DNA of 64,000 nt from Clusia tigrina (taxonomy: Eukaryota; Arthropoda; Insecta; Diptera; Clusiidae), in assembly GCA_920105625.2 (NCBI GenBank), contig CAKKTE020000052.1, forward strand, positions 806,001-870,000, in the 5' to 3' direction. The translations under genes were made by a program, and so were the position numbers. Under the pieces are notes generated by a model that was not told the origin of the DNA, did no database searches, and worked only from the letters and a program-made list of their open reading frames with translations. Positions 1-14,000 of the stretch are shown one piece after another (position 1 is the first letter of the stretch; each line of letters begins with the position of its first letter).

Positions 1-1371
1 ACGTCCTACACCTATCAAAGTTTGCAACATACAAATGCTTGTAAATTTTTACTGGAGCGTCATAAAATCTTAAAATTTTGTAACAATAAAGTACTCGAGC
101 CTCTTGTCAATTTAAGCTATCGCTCAAAGCTATGCTACCCTTGAGTCCCAAATCAAACAATGATAAAACTTCAAATGGCCCTAACTTCTATACGGTACGT
201 CCTACACCTATCAAAGTTTGCAACATACAAATGATTGTACCTTTTTACAGGACCGTCATAAAACCTTGAAATTGTGTAATTATAAAGTACTCCAGCCTCT
301 TCTTAATCTAAGCTATCGCTCAAAACTATGCTGCCCTTGAGTCCCAAATCAAACACTGATAAAACTTCAAATGGCCCTAACTGCTATACGGCCCGTCCTA
401 CACCTATCAAAGTTTGCAATATACAAATGCTTGTAACTTTTTACTGCAGCGTCATAAGACCTTGAAATTTTGTAACAATAAAGTACTCGAGCCTCTTGTC
501 AATTAAACTATCGCTCAAAGCTATGCTACCCTTGACTCCCAAACCAAACACTGATAAAACTTCAAATGGCCCTAACTTCTATACGGTACGCCATACACCT
601 ATCAAAGTTTGCAACATACAAATGCTTGTAAATTTTTACTGGAGCTTCATAAAACCTTGAGATTTTGTAACAATAAAGTACTCGAGCCTCTTCTCAATTT
701 AAACTATCGCTCAAAGCTATGCTTCCCTTTAGTCCCAAATCAAACACTGATAAAACTTCAAATGGCCCTAACTTCTATACGGCACGACCTACACCGATCA
801 AAGTTTGCAACATACAAATGCTTGTAATTTTTTACTGGAGCGTCATAAAATCTTGAAATTTTGTAACAATAAAGTACTCGAGCCTCTTGTCAATCTAAGC
901 TATCGCTCAAGTATATGCTACCCTTGACTCCCAAACCAAACACTGATAAAACTTCAAATGGCCCTAACTTCTATACGGTACGACCTACACCTATCAAATT
1001 TTGTAACATACAAATGCTTGTAAATTTTTACTGGGGCTTCATAAAACCTTGAGATTTTCTAACAATAAAGTACTCGAGCCTCTTCTCAATTTAAGCTATT
1101 GCTCAAAGCTATGCTACCCTTGAGTCCCAAATCAAACACTGATAAAACTTCAAATGGCCCTTACTTCTATACGGTACGTCCTACACCTATCAAAGTTAGC
1201 AACAGACAAATGCTTGTAACTTTTTACTGCAGCGTCATAAGACCTTGAAATTTTGTAACAATAAAGTACTCGAGCCTCTTGTCAATTTAAGCTATCGCTC
1301 AAAGCTATGCTACCCTTGAGTCCCAAATGAAACACTGATAAAACTTCAAGTGGCCCTAACTTCTATACGGT
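1..1371. repeat. Seven satellite units, mixed types (left edge)
   Basis: Types are named by the stretch at unit positions 41-80. F has ATCTTAAAATTTTG; D has GTACCTTTTTACAGGACC; C has CTGCAGCGTCATAAGACC; A has GGAGCTTCATAAAACCTTGA; B has TTTACAGGAGCG with GAAATTGTG; E has the CCCGAACC change. The order here is F, D, C, then an A/E hybrid (from about 588), a unit with GCTCAAGTATATGC, an A-like unit with GGGGCTTC, and C. One base is missing near 503. There is no coding or unique sequence. Confidence 0.85.
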
Positions 1372-3723
1372 ACGTCCTACACCTATCAAAGTTTGCAACA
1401 TACAAATGCTTGTAAATTTTTACTGGAGCGTCATAAAATCTTAAAATTTTGTAACAATAAAGTACTCGAGCCTGTTGTCAATTTAAGCTATCGCTCAAAG
1501 CTATGCTACCCTTGAGTCCCAAAGCAAACAATGATAAAACTTCAAATGGCCCTAACTTCTATACGGTACGTCCTACACCTATCAAAGTTTGCAACATACA
1601 AATGCTTGTACCTTTTTACAGGACCGTCATAAAACCTTGAAATTGTGTAACAATAAAGTACTCGAGCCTCTTCTTAATCTAAGCTATCTCTCAAAACTAT
1701 GCTGCCCTTGAGTCGCACATCAAACACTGATAAAACTTCAAATGGCCCTAACTGCTATACGGCACGTCCTACACCTATCAAAGTTTGCAACATACAAATG
1801 CTTGTAACTTTTTACTGCAGCGTCATAAGACCTTGAAATTTTGTAACAATAAAGTACTCGAGCCTCTTGTCAATTTAAGCTATCGCTCAAAGCTATGCTA
1901 CCCTTGAGTCCCAAATCAAACACTGATAAAAGTTCAAATGGCCCTAACTTCTATACGGTACGCCCTACACCTATCAAAATTTGCAACATACAAATGCTTG
2001 TAAATTTTTACTGGAGCTTCATAAAACCTTGAGATTTTGTAACAATAAAATACTCGAGCCTCTTCTCAATTTAAGCTATAGCTCAAAGCTATGCTACCCT
2101 TGAGTCCCAAATCAAACACTGATAATACTTCAAATGGCCCTAACTTCTATACGGTACGTCCTACACCTATCAAAGTTTGCAACATACAAATGCTTGTAAA
2201 TTTTTACTGGAGCGTCATAAAATCTTAAAATTTTGTAACAATAATGTACTCGAGCCTCTTGTCAATTTAAGCTATCGCTCAAAGCTATGCTACCCTTGAG
2301 TCCGAAATCAAACACTGATAAAATTTCAAATGGCCCTAACTTCTATACGGTACGTCGTACACCTATCAAAGTTTGCAACATACAAATGCTTGTAACTTTT
2401 TACAGGAGCGTCATAAAACCTTGAAATTGTGTAACAATAAAGTACTCGAGCCTCTTCTCAATCTAAGTTATCGCTCAAAGCTATGCTACCCTTGAGTCCC
2501 AAATCAAACACTGATAAAACGTCAAATGGCCCTAACGTCTATACGGTACACCCTACACCTATCAAAGTTTGCAACATACAAATGCTTGTAACTTTTTACT
2601 GCAGCGTCATAAGACCTTGAAATTTTGTAACAATAAAGTACTCGAGCCTCTTGTCAATTTAAGCTATCGCTCAAAGTTATGCTACCCTTGAGTCCCAAAT
2701 CAAACACTGATAAAAGTTCAAATGGCCCTAACTTCTATACGGTACGCCCTACACCTATCAAAGTTTGCAACATACAAATGCTTGTAAATTTTTACTGGAG
2801 CTTCATAAAACCTTGAGATTTTGTAACAATAAAGTACTCGAGCCTCTCCTCAATTTAAGCTATAGCTCAAAGCTATGCTACCCTTGAGTCCCAAATCAAA
2901 CACTGATAATACTTCAAATGGCCCTAACTTCTATACGGTACGTCCTACACCTATCAAAGTTTGCAACATACAAATGCTTGTAACTTTTTACAGGAGCGTC
3001 ATAAAACCTTGAAATTGTGTAACAATAAAGTACTCGAGCCTCTTCTCAATCTAAGCTATCGCTCAAAGCTATGCTACCCTTGAGTCCCAAAACAAACACT
3101 GATAAAAGTTCAAATGGCCCTAACTTCTATACGGTACGCCCTACACCTATCAAAATTTGCAACATACAAATGCTTGTAAATTTTTACTGGAGCTTCATAA
3201 AACCTTGAGATTTTGTAACAATAAAGTACTCGAGCCTCTTCTCAATTTAAGCTATAGCTCAAAGCTATGCTACCCTTGAGTCCCAAATCAAACACTGATA
3301 ATACTTCAAATCGCCCTAACTTCTATACGGTACGTCCTACACCTATCAAAGTTTGCAACATACAAATGCTTGTAACTTTTTACTGGAGCGTCATAAAACC
3401 TTGAAATTTTGTAACAATAAAGTACCCGAACCTCTTGTCAATTTAAACTATCGCTCAAAGCTATGCTTCCCTTTAGTCCCAAATCAAACACTGATAAAAC
3501 TTCAAATGGCCCTAACTTCTATACGGCACGACCTACACCGATCAAAGTTTGCAACATACAAATGCTTGTAATTTTTTACTGGAGCGCCATAAAATCTTGA
3601 AATTTTGTAACAATAAAGTACTCGAGCCTCTTGTCAATCTAAGCTATCGCTCAAATCTATGCTACCCTTGAGTCCCAAATCAAACACTGATAAAACTTCA
3701 AGTGGCCCTAACTTCTATACGGT
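1372..3723. repeat. 12-unit block, copy 1 (2,352 bp)
   Basis: The unit order is F-D-C-A-F-B-C-A-B-A-E-(E-companion). The first eight units recur in the same order 2,352 bp downstream, which is exactly 12 x 196. The D-type marker (GTACCTTTTTACAGG) sits at 1,608 here and at 3,960 in the next copy. The E-type unit starts at 3,332 and has lost the CTCGAG palindrome (CCCGAACC at about 3,425). Confidence 0.8.
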
Positions 3724-5289
3724 ACGTCCTACACCTATCAAAGTTTGCAACATACAAATGCTTGTAAATTTTTACTGGAGCGTCATAAAATCTTAAAATT
3801 TTGTAACAATAAAGTACTCGAGCCTCTTGTCAATTTAAGCTATCGCTCAAAGCTATGCTACCCTTGAGTCCCGAATCAAACAATGATAAAACTTCAAATG
3901 GCCCTAACTTCTATACGGTACGTCCTACACCTATCAAAGTTTGCAACATACAAATGCTTGTACCTTTTTACAGGACCGTCATAAAACCTTGAAATTGTGT
4001 AACAATAAAGTACTCGAGCCTCTTCTTAATCTAAGCTATCGCTCAAAACTATGCTGCCCTTGAGTCCCAAATCAAACACTGATAAAACTTCAAATGGCCC
4101 TAACTGCTATACGGCACGTCCTACACCTATCAAAGTTTGCAACATACAAATGCTTGTAACTTTTTACTGCAGCGTCATAAGACCTTGAAATTTTGTAACA
4201 ATAAAGTACTCGAGCCTCTTGTCAATTTAAGCTATCGCTCAAAGCTATGCTACCCTTGAGTCCCAAATCAAACACTGATAAAAGTTCAAATGGCCCTAAC
4301 TTCTATACGGTACGCCCTACACCTATCAAAATTTGCAACATACAAATGCTTGTAAATTTTTACTGGACCTTCATAAAACCTTGAGATTTAGTAACAATAA
4401 AGTACTCGAGCCTCTTCTCAATTTAAGCTATAGCTCAAAGCTATGCTACCCTTGAGTCCCAAATCAAACACTGATAATACTTCAAATGGCCCTAACTTCT
4501 ATACGGTACGTCCTACACCTATCAAAGTTTGCAACATACAAATGCTTGTAAATTTTTACTGGAGCGTCATAAAATCTTAAACTTTTGTAACAATAAAGTA
4601 CTCGAGCCTCTTGTCAATTTAAGCTATCGCTCAAAGCTATGCTACCCTTGAGTCCCAAATCAAACACTGATAAAATTTCAAATGGCCCTAACTTCTGTAC
4701 GGTACGTCCTACACCTATCAAAGTTTGCAACATACAAATGATTGTAACTTTTTACAGGAGCGTCATAAAACCTTGAAATTGTGTAACAATAAAGTACTCG
4801 AGCCTCTTCTCAATCTAAGTTATCGCTCAAAGCTATGCTACCCTTGAGTCCCAAATCAAACTTTGATAAAACGTCAAATGGCCCTAACGTCTATACGGTA
4901 AGCCCTACACCTATCAAAGTTTGCAACACACAAATGCTTGTAACTTTTTACTGCAGCGTCATAAGACCTTGAAATTTTGTAACAATAAAGTACTCGAGCC
5001 TCTTGTCAATTTAAGCTATCGCTCAAAGTTATGCTACCCTTGAATCCCAAATCAAACACTGATAAAAGTTCAAATGGCCCTAACTTATACGGTACGCCCT
5101 ACACCTATCAAAGTTTGCAACATACAAATGCTTGTAAATTTTTACTGGAGCTTCATAAAACCTTGAGATTTTGTAACAATAAAGTACTCGAGCCTCTTCT
5201 CAATTAAAGCTATAGCTCAAAGCTATGCTACCCTTGAGTCCCAAATCAAACACTGATAATACTTCAAATGGCCCTAACTTCTATACGGT
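3724..5289. repeat. 12-unit block, partial copy 2 (first 8 units)
   Basis: Units run F-D-C-A-F-B-C-A, matching the start of the preceding block, then the order changes at 5,290. A 2-bp loss (TAACTTATACGG instead of TAACTTCTATACGG) at 5,086/5,087 makes this stretch 1,566 bp rather than 1,568. The same 2-bp loss reappears at 7,240/7,241, marking a second duplication with an offset of 2,154 bp. Confidence 0.8.
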
Positions 5290-7576
5290 ACGTCCTACAC
5301 CTATCAAAGTTTGCAAAATACAAATGCTTGTAACTTTTTACTGGAGCGTCATAAAACCTTGAAATTTTGTAACAATAAAGTACTCGAGCCTCTTGTCAAT
5401 CTAAGCTATCGCTCAAATCTATGCTACCCTTGACTCCCAAACCAAACACTGATAAAACTTCAAATGGCCCTAACTTCTATACGGTACGACCTACACCTAT
5501 CAAAGTTTGTAACATACAAATGCTTGTAAATTTTTACTGGAGCTTCATAAAACCTTGAGATTTTGTAACAATAAAGTACTCGAGCCTCTTCTCAATTTAA
5601 GCTATCGCTAAAAGCTATGCTACCCTTTAGTCCCAAATCAAACACTGATAAAATTTCAAATGGCCCTAACTTCTGTACGGTACGTCCTACACCTATCAAA
5701 GTTTGCAACATACAAATGCTTGTAAATTTTTACTGGAGCGTTATAAAATCTTGAAATTTTGTAACAATAAAGTACTCGAGCCTCTTGTCAATTTAAGCTA
5801 TCGCTCAAAGCTATGCTACCCTTGAGTCCCAAATCAAACAATGATAAAACTTCAAATGGCCCTAACTTCTATACGGTACGTCCTACACCTATCAAAGTTT
5901 GCAACATACAAATGCTTGTAACTTTTTACAGGAGCGTCATAAAACCTTGAAATTGTGTAACAATAAAGTACTCGAGCCTCTTCTCAATCTAAGCTATCTC
6001 TCAAAGCTATGCTACCCTTGAGTTCCAAATCAAACACTGATAAAAGTTCAAATGGCCCTAACTTCTATACGGTACGCCCTACACCTATCAAAGTTTGCAA
6101 CATACAAATGCTTGTAACTTTTTACTGCAGCGTCATAAGACCTTGAAATTTTGTAACAATAAAGTACTCGAGCCTCTTGTCAATTTAAGCTATCGCTCAA
6201 AGTTATGCTACCCTTGAGTCCCAAATCAAACACTGATAATACTTCAAATGGCCCTAACTTCTATACGGTACGTCCTACACCTATCAAAGTTTGCAACATA
6301 CAAATGCTTGTAACTTTTTACTGGAGCGTCATAAAACCTTGAAATTTTGTAACAATAAAGTACCCGAACCTATTGTCAATTTAAACTATCGCTCAAAGCT
6401 ATGCTTCCCTTTAGTCCCAAATCAAACACTGATAAAACTTCAAAGGGCCCTAACTTCTATACGGCACGACCTACACCGATCAAAGTTTGCAACATACAAA
6501 TGCTTGTAATTTTTTACTGGAGCGCCATAAAATCTTGAAATTTTGTAACAATAAAGTACTCGAGCCTCTTGTCAATCTAAGCTATCGCTCAAATCTATGC
6601 TACCCTTGAGTCCCAAATCAAACACTGATAAAACTTCAAGTGGCCCTAACTTCTATACGGTACGTCCTACACCTATCCAAGTTTGCAACATACAAATGCT
6701 TGTACCTTTTTACAGGACCGTCATAAAACCTTGAAATTGTGTAACAATAAAGTACTCGAGCCTCTTCTTTATCTAAGCTATCGCTCAAAACTATGCTGCC
6801 CTTGAGTCCCAAATCAAACACTGATAAAACTTCAAATGGCCCTAACTGCTATACGGCACGTCCTACACCTATCAAAGTTTGCAACATACAAATGCTTGTA
6901 ACTTTTTACTGCAGCGTCATAAAACCTTGAAATTGTGTAACAATAAAGTACTCGAGCCTCTTCTCAATCTAAGTTATCGCTCAAAGCTATGCTACCCTTG
7001 AGTCCCAAATCAAACACTGATAAAACGTCAAATGGCCCTAACGTCTATACGGTACGCCCTACACCTATCAAAGTTTGCAACATACAAATGCTTGTAAGTT
7101 TTTACTGCAGCGTCATAAGACCTTGAAATTTTGTAACAATAAAGTACTCGAGCCTCTTGTCAATTTAAGCTATCGCTCAAAGTTATGCTACCCTTGAGTC
7201 CCAAATCAAACACTGATAAAAGTTCAAATGGCCCTAACTTATACGGTACGCCCTACACCTATCAAAGTTTGCAACATACAAATGCTTGTAAATTTTTCCT
7301 GGAGCTTCATAAAACCTTGAGATTTTGTAACAATAAAGTACTCGAGCCTCTTCTCAATTTAAGCTATAGCTCAAAGCTATGCTACTCTTGAGTCCCAAAT
7401 CAAACACTGATAATATTTCAAATGGCCCTAACTTCTATACGGTACGTCCTACACCTATCAAAGTTTGCAACATACAAATGCTTGTAACTTTTTACTGGAG
7501 CGTCATAAAACCTTGAAATTTTGTAACAATAAAGTACTCGAGCCTCTTGTCAATCTAAGCTAGCGCTCAAATCTAT

Positions 7577-7588
7577 CCCTTGAACTCT
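7577..7588. other. 12-bp segment replacing 3 bp (net +9)
   Basis: Where other units read CTATGCTACCCTTGAC, this one reads CTAT, then CCCTTGAACTCT, then ACCCTTGAC. The added bases repeat CCCTTGA, so it looks like a short local templated duplication. It directly abuts the left edge of the identical unit pair starting at 7,587, so both may come from one event. Confidence 0.85.
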
Positions 7589-7978
7589 ACCCTTGACTCC
7601 CAAACCAAACACTGATAAAACTTCAAATGGCCCTAGCTTCTATACGGTACGACCTACACCTATCAAAGTTTGTAACATACAAATGCTTGTAAATTTTTAC
7701 TGGAGCTTCATAACACCTTGAGATTTTGTAACAATAAAGTAATCGAGCCTCTTCTCAATTTAAGCTATCGCTCAAAGCTATGCTACCCTTGACTCCCAAA
7801 CCAAACACTGATAAAACTTCAAATGGCCCTAGCTTCTATACGGTACGACCTACACCTATCAAAGTTTGTAACATACAAATGCTTGTAAATTTTTACTGGA
7901 GCTTCATAACACCTTGAGATTTTGTAACAATAAAGTAATCGAGCCTCTTCTCAATTTAAGCTATCGCTCAAAGCTATG
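7587..7978. repeat. Perfectly identical adjacent unit pair (2 x 196 bp)
   Basis: Units 7,587-7,782 and 7,783-7,978 are identical over all 196 positions when read base by base. They share three private variants: CCCTAGCTTC, CATAACACC and AGTAATCGAG. Neighbouring units elsewhere in the array differ at many sites, so this is a very recent single-unit tandem duplication. Confidence 0.93.
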
Positions 7979-10900
7979 CTACCCTTTAGTCCCAAATCAA
8001 ACAGTGATAAAATTTCAAATGGCCCTAACTTCTGTACGGTACGTCCTACACCTATCAAAGTTTGCAACATACAAATGCTTGTAAATTTTTACTGGAGCGT
8101 TATAAAATCTTGAAATTTTGTAACAATAAAGTACTCGAGCCTCTTGTCAATTTAAGCTATCGCTCAAAGCTATGCTACCCTTGAGTCCCAAATCAAACAA
8201 TGATAAAACTTCAAATGGCCCTAACTTCTATACGGTACGTCCTACACCTATCAAAGTTTGCAACATACAAATGCTTGTAACTTTTTACAGGAGCGTCATA
8301 AAACCTTGAAATTGTGTAACAATAAAGTACTCGAGCCTCTTCTCAATCTAAGCTATCTCTCAAAGCTATGCTACCCTTGAGTCCCAAATCAAACACTGAT
8401 AAAAGTTCAAATGGCCCTAACTTCTATACGGTACGCCCTACACCTATCAAAATTTGCAACATACAAATGCTTGTAAATTTTTACTGGAGCTTCATAAAAC
8501 CTTGAGATTTTGTAACAATAAAGTACTCGAGCCTCTTCTCAATTTAAGCTATAGCTCAAAGCTATGCTACCCTTGAGTCCCAAATCAAACACTGATAATA
8601 CTTCAAATGGCCCTAACTTCTATACGGTACGTCCTACACCATTCAAAGTTTGCAACATACAAATGCTTGTAACTTTTTACAGGAGCGTCATAAAACCTTG
8701 AAATTGTGTAACCATAAAGTACTCGAGCCTCTTCTCAATTTAAGCTATAGCTCAAAGCTATGCTACCCTTGAGTCCCAAATCAAACACTGATAATACTTC
8801 AAATGGCCCTAACTTCTATACGGTACGTCCTACACCTATCAAAGTTTGCAACATACAAATGCTTGTAACTTTTTACTGGAGCGTCATAAAACCTTGAAAT
8901 TTTGTAACAATAAATTACCCGAACCTCTTGTCAATTTAAACTATCGCTCAAAGCTATGCTTCCCTTTAGTCCCAAATCAAACACTGATAAAACTTCAAAT
9001 GGCCCTAACTTCTATACGGCACGACCTACACCGATCAAAGTTTGCAACATACAAATGCTTGTAATTTTTTACTGGAGCGCCATAAAATCTTGAAATTTTG
9101 TAACAATAAAGTACTCGTGCCTCTTGTCAATCTAAGCTATCGCTCAAATCTATGCTACCCTTGACTCCCAAACCAAACACTGATAAAACTACAAATTGCC
9201 CTAACTTCTATACGGTACGACCTACACCTATCAAAGTTTGTAACATACAAATGCTTGTAAATTTTTACTGGAGCTTCATAAAACCTTGAGATTTTGTAAC
9301 AATAAAGTACTCGAGCCTCTTCTCAATTTAAGCTATCGCTCAAAGCTATGCTACCCTTTAGTCCCAAATCAAACGCTGATAAAACTTCAAATGGCCCTTA
9401 CTTCTATACGGTACGTCCTACACCTATCAAAGTTAGCAACAGACAAATGCTTGTAAGTTTTTACTGCAGCGTCATAAGACCTTGAAATTTTGTAACAATA
9501 AAGTACTCGAGCCTCTTATCAATTTAAGCTATCGCTCAAAGCTATGCTACCCTTGAGTCCCAAATCAAACACTGATAAAACTTCAAGTGGCCCTAACTTC
9601 TATACGGTACGTCCTACACCTATCAAAGTTTGCAACATACAAATGCTTGTAAATTTTTACTGGAGCGTCTTAAAATCTTAAAATTTTGTAACAATAAAGT
9701 ACTCGAGCCTCTTGTCAATTTAAGCTATCGCTCAAAGCTATGCTACCCTTGAGTCCCAAATCAAACAATGATAAAACTTCAAATGGCCCTAACTTCTATA
9801 CGGTACGTCCTACACCATTCAAAGTTTGCAACATACAAATGCTTGTAACTTTTTACAGGAGCGTCATAAAACCTTGAAATTGTGTAACAATAAAGTACTC
9901 GAGCCTCTTCTCAATCTAAGCTATCGCTGAAAGCTATGCTACCCTTGAATCCCAAATCAAACGCTGATAAAAGTTCAAATGGCCCTAACTTCTATACGGT
10001 ACGCCCTACACCTATCAAAATTTGCAACATACAAATGCTTGTAAATTTTTACTGGAGCTTCATAAAACCTTGAGATTTTGTAACAATTAAGTACTCGAGC
10101 CTCTACTCAATTTAAGTTATAGCTCAAAGCTATGCTACCCTTGAGTCCCAAATCAAACACTGATAATACTTCAAATGGCCCTAACTTCTATACGGTACGT
10201 CCTACACCTATCAAAGTTTGCAACATACAAATGCTTGTAACTTTTTACTGGAGCGTCATAAAACCTTGAAATTTTGTAACAATAAAGTACCCGAACCTCT
10301 TGTCAATTTAAACTATCGCTCAAAGCTATGCTTCCCTTTAGTCCCAAATGAAACACTGATAAAACTTCAAATGGCCCTAACTTCTATACGGCACGACCTA
10401 CACCGATCAAAGTTTGCAACATACAAATGCTTGTAATTTTTTACTGGAGCGCCATAAAATCTTGAAATTTTGTAACAATAAAGTACTCGAGCCTCTTGTC
10501 AATCTAAGCTATCGCTCAAATCTATGCTACCCTTGACTCCCAAACCAAACACTGATAAAACTTCAAATGGCCCTAACTTCTATACGGTACGACCTACACC
10601 TATCAAAGTTTGTAACATACAAATGCTTGTAAATTTTTACTGGAGCTTCATAAAACCTTGAGATTTTGTAACAATAAAGTACTCGAGCCTCTTCTCAATT
10701 TAAGCTATCGCTCAAAGCTATGCTACCCTTTAGTCCCAAATCAAACACTGATAAAATTTCAAATGGCCCTAACTTCTGTACGGTACGTCCTACACCTATC
10801 AAAGTTTGCAACATACAAATGCTTGTAAATTTTTACTGGAGCGTTATAAAATCTTGAAATTTTGTAACAATAAAGTACTCGAGTCTCTTGTCAATTTAAG

Positions 10901-11024
10901 CTATCGCTCAAAGCTATGCTACCCATGAGTCCCAAATCAAACAATGATAAAACTTCAAATGGCCCTAACTTCTATACGGTACGTCCTACACCTATCAAAG
11001 TTTGCAACATACAAATGCTTGTAA

Positions 11025-14000
11025 CTTTTTACAGGAGCGTCATAAAACCTTGAAATTGTGTAACAATAAAGTACTCGAGCCTCTTCTCAATCTAAGCTAT
11101 CTCTCAAAGCTATGCTACCCTTGAGTCCCAAATCAAACACTGATAAAAGTTCAAATGGCCCTAACTTCTATACGGTACGCCTACACCTATCAAAATGTGC
11201 AACATACAAATGCTTGTAACTTTTTACAGGAGCGTCATAAAACCTTGAAATTATGTAACAATAAAGTACTCGAGCCTCTTTTCAATCTAAGTTATCGCTC
11301 AAAGATATGCTACCCTTGAGTCCCAAATAAAACACTGATAAAACTTCAAATGGCCCTAACGTCTATACGGTACGCCCTACACCTATCAAAGTTTGCAACA
11401 TACAAATGCTTGTAAATTTTTACTGGAAAGTCATAAAATCTTCAAAATTTTGTAACAATAAAGTACTCGAGCCTCTTGTCAATTTAAGCTATCGCTCAAA
11501 GCTATGCTACCCTTGAGTCCCAAATCAAACACTGATAAAATTTCAAATGGCCCTAACTTCTGTACGGTACGTCCTACACCTATCAAAGTTTGCAACATAC
11601 AAATGCTTGTAACTTTTTACAGGAGCGTCATAAAACCTTGAAATTATGTAACAATAAAGTACTCGAGCCTCTTCTCAATCTAAGTTATCGCTCAAAGCTA
11701 TGCTACCCTTGAGTCCCAAATCAAACACTGATAAAACTTCAAATGGCCCTAACGTCTATACGGTACGCCCTACACCTATCAATATTTGCAACATACAAAT
11801 GCTTGTAACTTTTTACAGCAGCGTCTTAAGACCTTGAAATTTTGTAACAATAAAGTACTCGAGCCTCTTGTCAATTTAAGCTATCGCTCAAAGTTATGCT
11901 ACCCTTGAGTCCCAAATCAAATACTGATAAAAGTTCAAATGGCCCTAACTTCTATACGGTACGCCCTACACCTATCAAAGTTTGCAACATACAAATGCTT
12001 GTAAATTTTTACTGGAGCTTCATAAAACCTTGAGATTTTGTAACAATAAAGTACTCGAGCCTCTTCTCAATTTAAGCTATAGCTCAAAGCTATGCTACCC
12101 TCGAGTCTCAAATCAAACACTGATAATACTTCAAATTGCCCTAACTTCTATACGGTACGTCCTACACCTATCAAAGTTTGCAACATACAAATGCTTGTAA
12201 CTTTTTACAGGAGCGTCATAAAACCTTGAAATTGTGTAACAATAAAGTACTCGAGCCTCTTCTCAATCTAAGCTATCGCTCAAAGCTATGCTACCCTTGA
12301 GTCCTAAATCAAACGCTGATAAAAGTTCAAATGGCCCTAACTTCTAAACGGTACGCCCTACACCTATCAAAATTTGCAACATACAAATGCTTGTAAATTT
12401 TTACTGGAGCTTCATAAAACCTTGAGATTTTGTAACAATAAAGTACTCGAGCCTCTTCTCAATTTAAGCTATAGCTCAAAGCTATGCTACCCTTGAGTCC
12501 CAAATCAAACACTGATAATACTTCAAATGGCCCTAACTTCTATACGGTACGTCCTACACCTATCAAAGTTAGCAACATACAAATGCTTGTAACTTTTTAC
12601 TGGAGCGTCATAAAACATTGAAATTTTGTAACAATAAAGTACCCGAACCTCTTGTCAATTTAAACTATCGCTCAAAGTTATGCTTCCCTTTAGTCCCAAA
12701 TCAAACACTGATAAAACTTCAAATGTCCTTAACTTCTATACGGCACGACCTACACCGATCAAAGTTTGCAACATACAAATGCTTGTAACTTTTTACTGGA
12801 GCTTCATAAAACCTTGAGATTTTGTAACAATAAAGTACTCGAGCCTCTTCTCAATTTAAGCTATCGCTCAAAGCTATGCTACCCTTTAGTCCCTAATCAA
12901 ACACTGATAAAATTTCAAATGGCCCTAACTTCTGTACGGTACGTCCTACACCTATCAAAGTTTGCAACATACAAATGCTTGTAAATTTTTACTGGAGCGT
13001 TATAAAATCTTGAAATTTTGTAACAATAAAGTACTCGAGCCTCTTGTCAATTTAAGCTATCGCTCAAAGCTATGCTACCCTTGAGTCCCAAATCAAACAA
13101 TGATAAAACTTCAAATGGCCCTAACTTCTATACGGTACGTCCTACACCTATCAAAGTTTGCAACATACAAATGCTTGTAACTTTTTACTGCAGCGTCATA
13201 AGACCTTGAAATTTTGTAACAATAAAGTACTCGAGCCTCTTGTCAATTTAAGCTATCGCTCAAAGCTATGCTACCCTTGAGTCCCAAATCAAACACTGAT
13301 AAAAGTTCAAATGGCCCTAACTTCTATACGGTACGCCTTACACCTATCAAAATTTGCAACATACAAATGCTTGTAAATTTTTACTGGAGCTTCATAAAAC
13401 CTTGAGATTTTGTAACAATAAAGTACTCGAGCCTCTTCTCAATTTAAGCTATAGCTCAAAGCTATGCTACCCTTGAGTCCCAAATCAAACACTGATAATA
13501 CTTCAAATGGCCCTAACTTCTATACGGTACGTCCTACACCTATCAAAGTTTGCAACATACAAATGCTTGTAAATTTTTACTGGAGCGTCATAAAATCTTA
13601 AAATTTTGTAACAATAAAGTACTCGAGCCTCTTGTCAATTTAAGCTATCGCTCAAAGCTTTGCTACCCTTGAGTCCCAAATCAAACACTGATAAAATTTC
13701 AAATGGCCCTAACTTCTGTACGGTACGTCCTACACCTATCAAAGTTTGCAACATACAAATGCTTGTAACTTTTTACAGGAGCGTCATAAAACCTTGAAAT
13801 TGTGTAATAATAAAGTACTCGAGCCTCTTCTCAATCTAAGTTATCGCTCAAAGCTGTGCTACCCTTGAGTCCCAAATCAAACACTGATAAAACTTCAAAT
13901 GGCCCTAACGTCTATACGGTACGCCCTACACCTATCAAAGTTTGCAACATACAAATGCTTGTAACTTTTTACTGGAGCGTCATAAAACCTTGAAATTTTG

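Larger units (their letters stand above)
5290..11024. repeat. Mixed tract of left-type units with an 11-unit duplication
   Basis: Only satellite units are present. The stretch from about 4,760 to 6,070 is repeated at about 6,914 to 8,430. The offset is 2,154 bp on the left side and 2,359 bp on the right; the difference of 205 bp equals one extra 196-bp unit plus a 9-bp insertion, both annotated separately. E-type units that have lost CTCGAG start at 6,270, 8,825 and 10,197, spaced 2,555 and 1,372 bp. No gene-like sequence was seen. Confidence 0.8.

Noticed and set aside
85..90. AATAAA as a polyadenylation signal of a gene
   Set aside because: It is present in most units, and no coding sequence or transcript end can be tied to it. 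It is kept only as a low-interest idea.
187..202. CENP-B box at the conserved CTATACGGTACG stretch of the unit boundary
   Set aside because: The bases do not fit the known box pattern (TTCG, four bases, A, two bases, CGGG); only short parts agree. No other part of the unit fits better.
7577..7588. Target-site duplication or remnant of a transposon at the 9-bp insertion
   Set aside because: The inserted bases repeat the local CCCTTGA motif; there is no other foreign sequence next to it.
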